Shown: one piece after another, positions 61,870-64,000 of the stretch | How positions within the stretch are numbered: position 1 is the first letter of the stretch | Layout: each line of letters begins with the position of its first letter | NCBI GenBank assembly: GCA_018267955.1 | Contig: JAFDXL010000009.1 | Span: 1,142,717-1,206,716, forward strand | Source of the DNA: Bacteroidota bacterium | GTDB taxonomy: Bacteria > Bacteroidota > Bacteroidia > Chitinophagales > Chitinophagaceae | Direction: 5' to 3' | Length of the DNA: 64,000 bases | The notes under the pieces: model-generated | Seen by the model: only the letters and a program-made list of their open reading frames with translations | Databases searched by the model: none | What the model was told of the DNA's origin: nothing | Program-made: the position numbers and the translations under genes

Positions 61870-63273
61870 CTACTTAGCTATTTCCCCTACCATTTCTTCT
61901 GGCTTCACCCATTCATCAAACTGTTCTGCAGTTACATATCCAAGGTCGATGGCTGTTTGTTTCAGCGTCTTACCTTGTTTGTGTGCAGTTTGTGCTATCT
62001 CTGCTGCTTTATAGTAGCCGATCTTGGTATTTAACGAGGTTACAAGCATCAATGAATTGTGCAGATGTTGGTCTATATTTTCCCTGATCGGCTCAATACC
62101 TTCTGCACACTTATCGTTGAATGATACACAACCATCACCTATCAGCCTTGCACTATGCAGGAAGTTGTAGATCATTACCGGTTTGAATACATTCAATTCA
62201 AAGTGACCGGTTGCACCACCGATATTTATAGCTACATCATTACCCATTACCTGCGCAGCGATCATAGTCAATGCTTCACACTGAGTAGGATTCACTTTAC
62301 CCGGCATAATAGAAGAACCAGGCTCGTTATCAGGAATGAATATTTCGCCGATACCGCAGCGTGGGCCTGAGCTCAGCATACGTATATCGTTAGCGATCTT
62401 CATCAGGCTTACAGCAACAGTCTTCAATGCGCCATGTGCTTCTACTATTGCATCGTGTGCTGCCAGGCTTTCAAATTTATTCTCTGCAGTAACGAAAGGT
62501 AATCCTGTAAGTTCTGCAATTTTACCTGCTACATGTACAGCATAGCCCTTTGGGGTATTAATACCGGTACCAACAGCGGTACCACCTAAGGCCAGTTCGC
62601 TCAGGTGTGCGAGTGTATGATTGATAGCACGCAGTCCGTGGTCCAGTTGAGAAACATAACCGCTGATCTCTTGTCCCAGGGTAAGTGGCGTTGCATCCAT
62701 AAAGTGGGTACGGCCTATCTTCACCACACCCATAAATTCTTTCGACTTCTTGTCAAGAGTATCGCGGAGTTTTTTGATGCCCGGTATCGTTACATCTACC
62801 AGCATTTTATATGCCGCAATGTGCATCGCGGTTGGGAAGGTATCATTAGATGATTGCGATTTATTCACATCATCGTTAGGATGCACAAATTTATCTTTAT
62901 CTGTAAGTTGTCCGCCATTGATCACATGCGCACGGTATGCCACCACTTCGTTCACATTCATATTAGACTGCGTACCCGAACCGGTTTGCCACACCACCAA
63001 AGGAAACTCGTTATCCAGTTTGCCTTCCAGTATTTCATCACATACCTGCCCTATCAGTTTTGATTTTTCTGCGGGCAATACGCCAAGGTCTGTATTGGTA
63101 AGCGCAGCAGCCTTTTTCAGGTAAGCAAATGCACGGATGATCTCCTTAGGCATTTTATTGATATCCTGGGCTATTTTGAAGTTGTCGATAGAACGCTGTG
63201 TTTGTGCACCATAATATGCGTTCACAGGTACTTTCACTTCGCCCATCGTGTCTTTTTCAATACGGTATTCCAT
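61870..63273 (-). CDS. fumC: Fumarate hydratase class II
   Basis: A 467-residue iron-independent fumarase, interconverting fumarate and malate in the TCA cycle. The superfamily signature is [16 protein letters not shown], with [28 protein letters not shown] and TRFMDATPL-type residues (here [15 protein letters not shown]). The last two blocks carry the substrate-binding and catalytic residues. Length is normal. A TACCTTTG box on the minus strand (63316-63323) with TTTC 19 bases upstream precedes it. It is divergent from a cytochrome c peroxidase gene. It belongs functionally with acnA and lpdA in this window. Confidence 0.96.
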   Translation of the reverse strand: MEYRIEKDTMGEVKVPVNAYYGAQTQRSIDNFKIAQDINKMPKEIIRAFAYLKKAAALTNTDLGVLPAEKSKLIGQVCDEILEGKLDNEFPLVVWQTGSGTQSNMNVNEVVAYRAHVINGGQLTDKDKFVHPNDDVNKSQSSNDTFPTAMHIAAYKMLVDVTIPGIKKLRDTLDKKSKEFMGVVKIGRTHFMDATPLTLGQEISGYVSQLDHGLRAINHTLAHLSELALGGTAVGTGINTPKGYAVHVAGKIAELTGLPFVTAENKFESLAAHDAIVEAHGALKTVAVSLMKIANDIRMLSSGPRCGIGEIFIPDNEPGSSIMPGKVNPTQCEALTMIAAQVMGNDVAINIGGATGHFELNVFKPVMIYNFLHSARLIGDGCVSFNDKCAEGIEPIRENIDQHLHNSLMLVTSLNTKIGYYKAAEIAQTAHKQGKTLKQTAIDLGYVTAEQFDEWVKPEEMVGEIAK

Positions 63274-63315
63274 TGTTATATCTTATTATGATTTTGAAAT
63301 AGATAATTGACGGCG

Positions 63316-63323
63316 CAAAGGTA
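63316..63323 (-). promoter_or_regulatory. -7 box (TACCTTTG) of fumC
   Basis: Exact TAnnTTTG match on the minus strand, 42 bases before the fumC ATG, with TTTC 19 bases upstream as a weak -33. Confidence 0.5.
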
Positions 63324-63362
63324 TTAAATGCGACATTATACGAAAGTGTATATTATTATTTT

Positions 63363-63370
63363 TAATTTTG
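63363..63370 (+). promoter_or_regulatory. -7 box (TAATTTTG) 4 nt before the peroxidase GTG
   Basis: Exact TAnnTTTG match ending 4 nt before GTG 63375; leaderless mRNA predicted. Confidence 0.45.
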
Positions 63371-63374
63371 CGAC

Positions 63375-64000
63375 GTGAAAAAAGGATTGATCATTTCTGC
63401 CTGCATGCTTGGGGTAATATTAGGATTTACTTTCAGCAAGACACCTCCAAAGGTTACCAAGGTATCTTTAGGTAAGATGCTATTCTTTGATCCGATCCTT
63501 TCTGAGGATAGTACAATAAGCTGTTCATCCTGCCATAAACCGGAATTTGCCTTTGCCGATACTTCTGCTTTTAGCAAGGGTGTACATGGCCGCCTCGGCA
63601 CCAGGAACGCCCCTTCTGCCATGAACATGAGCAGCAGGGAAGCTTTCTTTTGGGATGGCAGGGCCGCGACTTTAGAACAGCAGGCACTGGGGCCAATAGA
63701 AAACCCGGTAGAAATGAACCTGCCTATTGAAACTGCTTTAAAACGGCTGAATCGCAATAAGCGTTATCGTTCCCTATTCTTTACTGTATTCAAAACCTAT
63801 CCCAATAAACAAAATCTTACTGCAGCAATTGCAGCATTTGAGCGCACACTGGAAACTTCTGCCACTCCTAACGATCGCTGGCTGAATGATGAACCCGGTG
63901 GACTGACGGATCAACAGGTTCGCGGCCGGGATATATTCAGGGTAAAGGGGAAATGTTTTGAATGCCATTTCACTCCGGATTTCACTGCAGACGAGTTTCG
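63375..64000 (+). CDS. Di-haem cytochrome c peroxidase/MauG family protein (partial, 5' end)
   Basis: The first 208 residues of a periplasmic di-haem protein cut by the window edge. It starts with GTG and a signal segment (KKGLIISACMLGVILGFTF). The first haem site CSSCH is at 50-54 in the conserved context FDPILSEDSTISCSSCHKPEFAFAD, split here as LFFDPILSEDSTIS then CSSCHKPEF. Family blocks RNAPSAMN, FFWDGRAATLEQQALGPI and FERTLETS follow. The second haem site CFECH is at 194-198. Family members reduce hydrogen peroxide with cytochrome c, or oxidise substrates as MauG does. The end and any partner genes lie outside the window. Confidence 0.9.
   Translation, partial: MKKGLIISACMLGVILGFTFSKTPPKVTKVSLGKMLFFDPILSEDSTISCSSCHKPEFAFADTSAFSKGVHGRLGTRNAPSAMNMSSREAFFWDGRAATLEQQALGPIENPVEMNLPIETALKRLNRNKRYRSLFFTVFKTYPNKQNLTAAIAAFERTLETSATPNDRWLNDEPGGLTDQQVRGRDIFRVKGKCFECHFTPDFTADEF

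Noticed and set aside
1-64000. Insertion sequences, prophage, integrase, attachment sites, replication origin.
   Set aside because: No transposase, integrase, phage structural or replication-initiator motif was seen. The two tRNA genes show no direct repeat or integrase beside them.

Overview
The window looks like chromosomal DNA of a Bacteroidota bacterium, most likely from the Chitinophagia (Chitinophagaceae-like). The signs are a large secreted M43 protease with a type IX secretion (T9SS) C-terminal signal, a SusC/FecA-like TonB-dependent receptor with an N-terminal carboxypeptidase-like domain, DUF5683, TIGR00266 and CcmD-like proteins, almost no Shine-Dalgarno sequences, and repeated -7 elements of the Bacteroidota type TAnnTTTG. 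The class assignment is inference; no 16S rRNA gene is present. I see no insertion sequence, prophage, CRISPR array or origin. The content is mostly core and housekeeping genes with a few accessory modules.

Layout. 0-3 kb: two overlapping glycosyltransferases, converging on an FtsE-like ATPase. 3-6 kb: M43 metalloprotease with a domain inserted in its catalytic region. 6-11 kb: signalling block with a soluble TPR hybrid histidine kinase, a small acidic protein, a NarL-type regulator and a pentameric ligand-gated ion channel homologue. 10.8-13.2 kb: DGPF protein, alpha/beta hydrolase and an ECF42-type sigma factor. 13.4-13.7 kb: tRNA-Leu(UAA) and tRNA-Gly(GCC). 13.8-15.5 kb: ccmB, ccmC and ccmD-like cytochrome c maturation genes. 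15.5-26.6 kb: glutamate dehydrogenase, aconitase, tcdA-tatD, PspC, two related secreted proteins, trhO, tonB and a leucine dehydrogenase-like gene.

26.7-28.6 kb: a BlaI-type repressor and a BlaR1-type M56 sensor protease. The sensor's extracytoplasmic domain is an N-acetylmuramoyl-L-alanine amidase domain instead of a penicillin sensor. The promoter carries three operator-like inverted repeats. This is the most unusual system in the window.

28.7-35.8 kb: purC, hutU, a RelE/ParE toxin-antitoxin pair, ispF, YtxH and lipoprotein genes, lepA, dienelactone hydrolase. 35.9-45.3 kb: TonB receptor with an acyltransferase, a thioesterase, TIGR00266, Bax inhibitor-1, and an AlgJ/AlgI-like polysaccharide O-acetylation pair. 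45.4-64 kb: lpdA, amino acid permease, lipB, S41 protease, DUF5683, pcm, the operon ribD-eamA-yigZ-queG, prmC, a PhaE-like protein opposite a MaoC/PhaJ-like hydratase, fumC, and the start of a di-haem cytochrome c peroxidase that runs off the end.

Central metabolism is well represented (aconitase, fumarase, lipoamide dehydrogenase, two amino acid dehydrogenases). Several genes start only 4-5 nt after a TAnnTTTG box, which suggests leaderless mRNAs. All family assignments were made by reading protein sequence; no database search was run.
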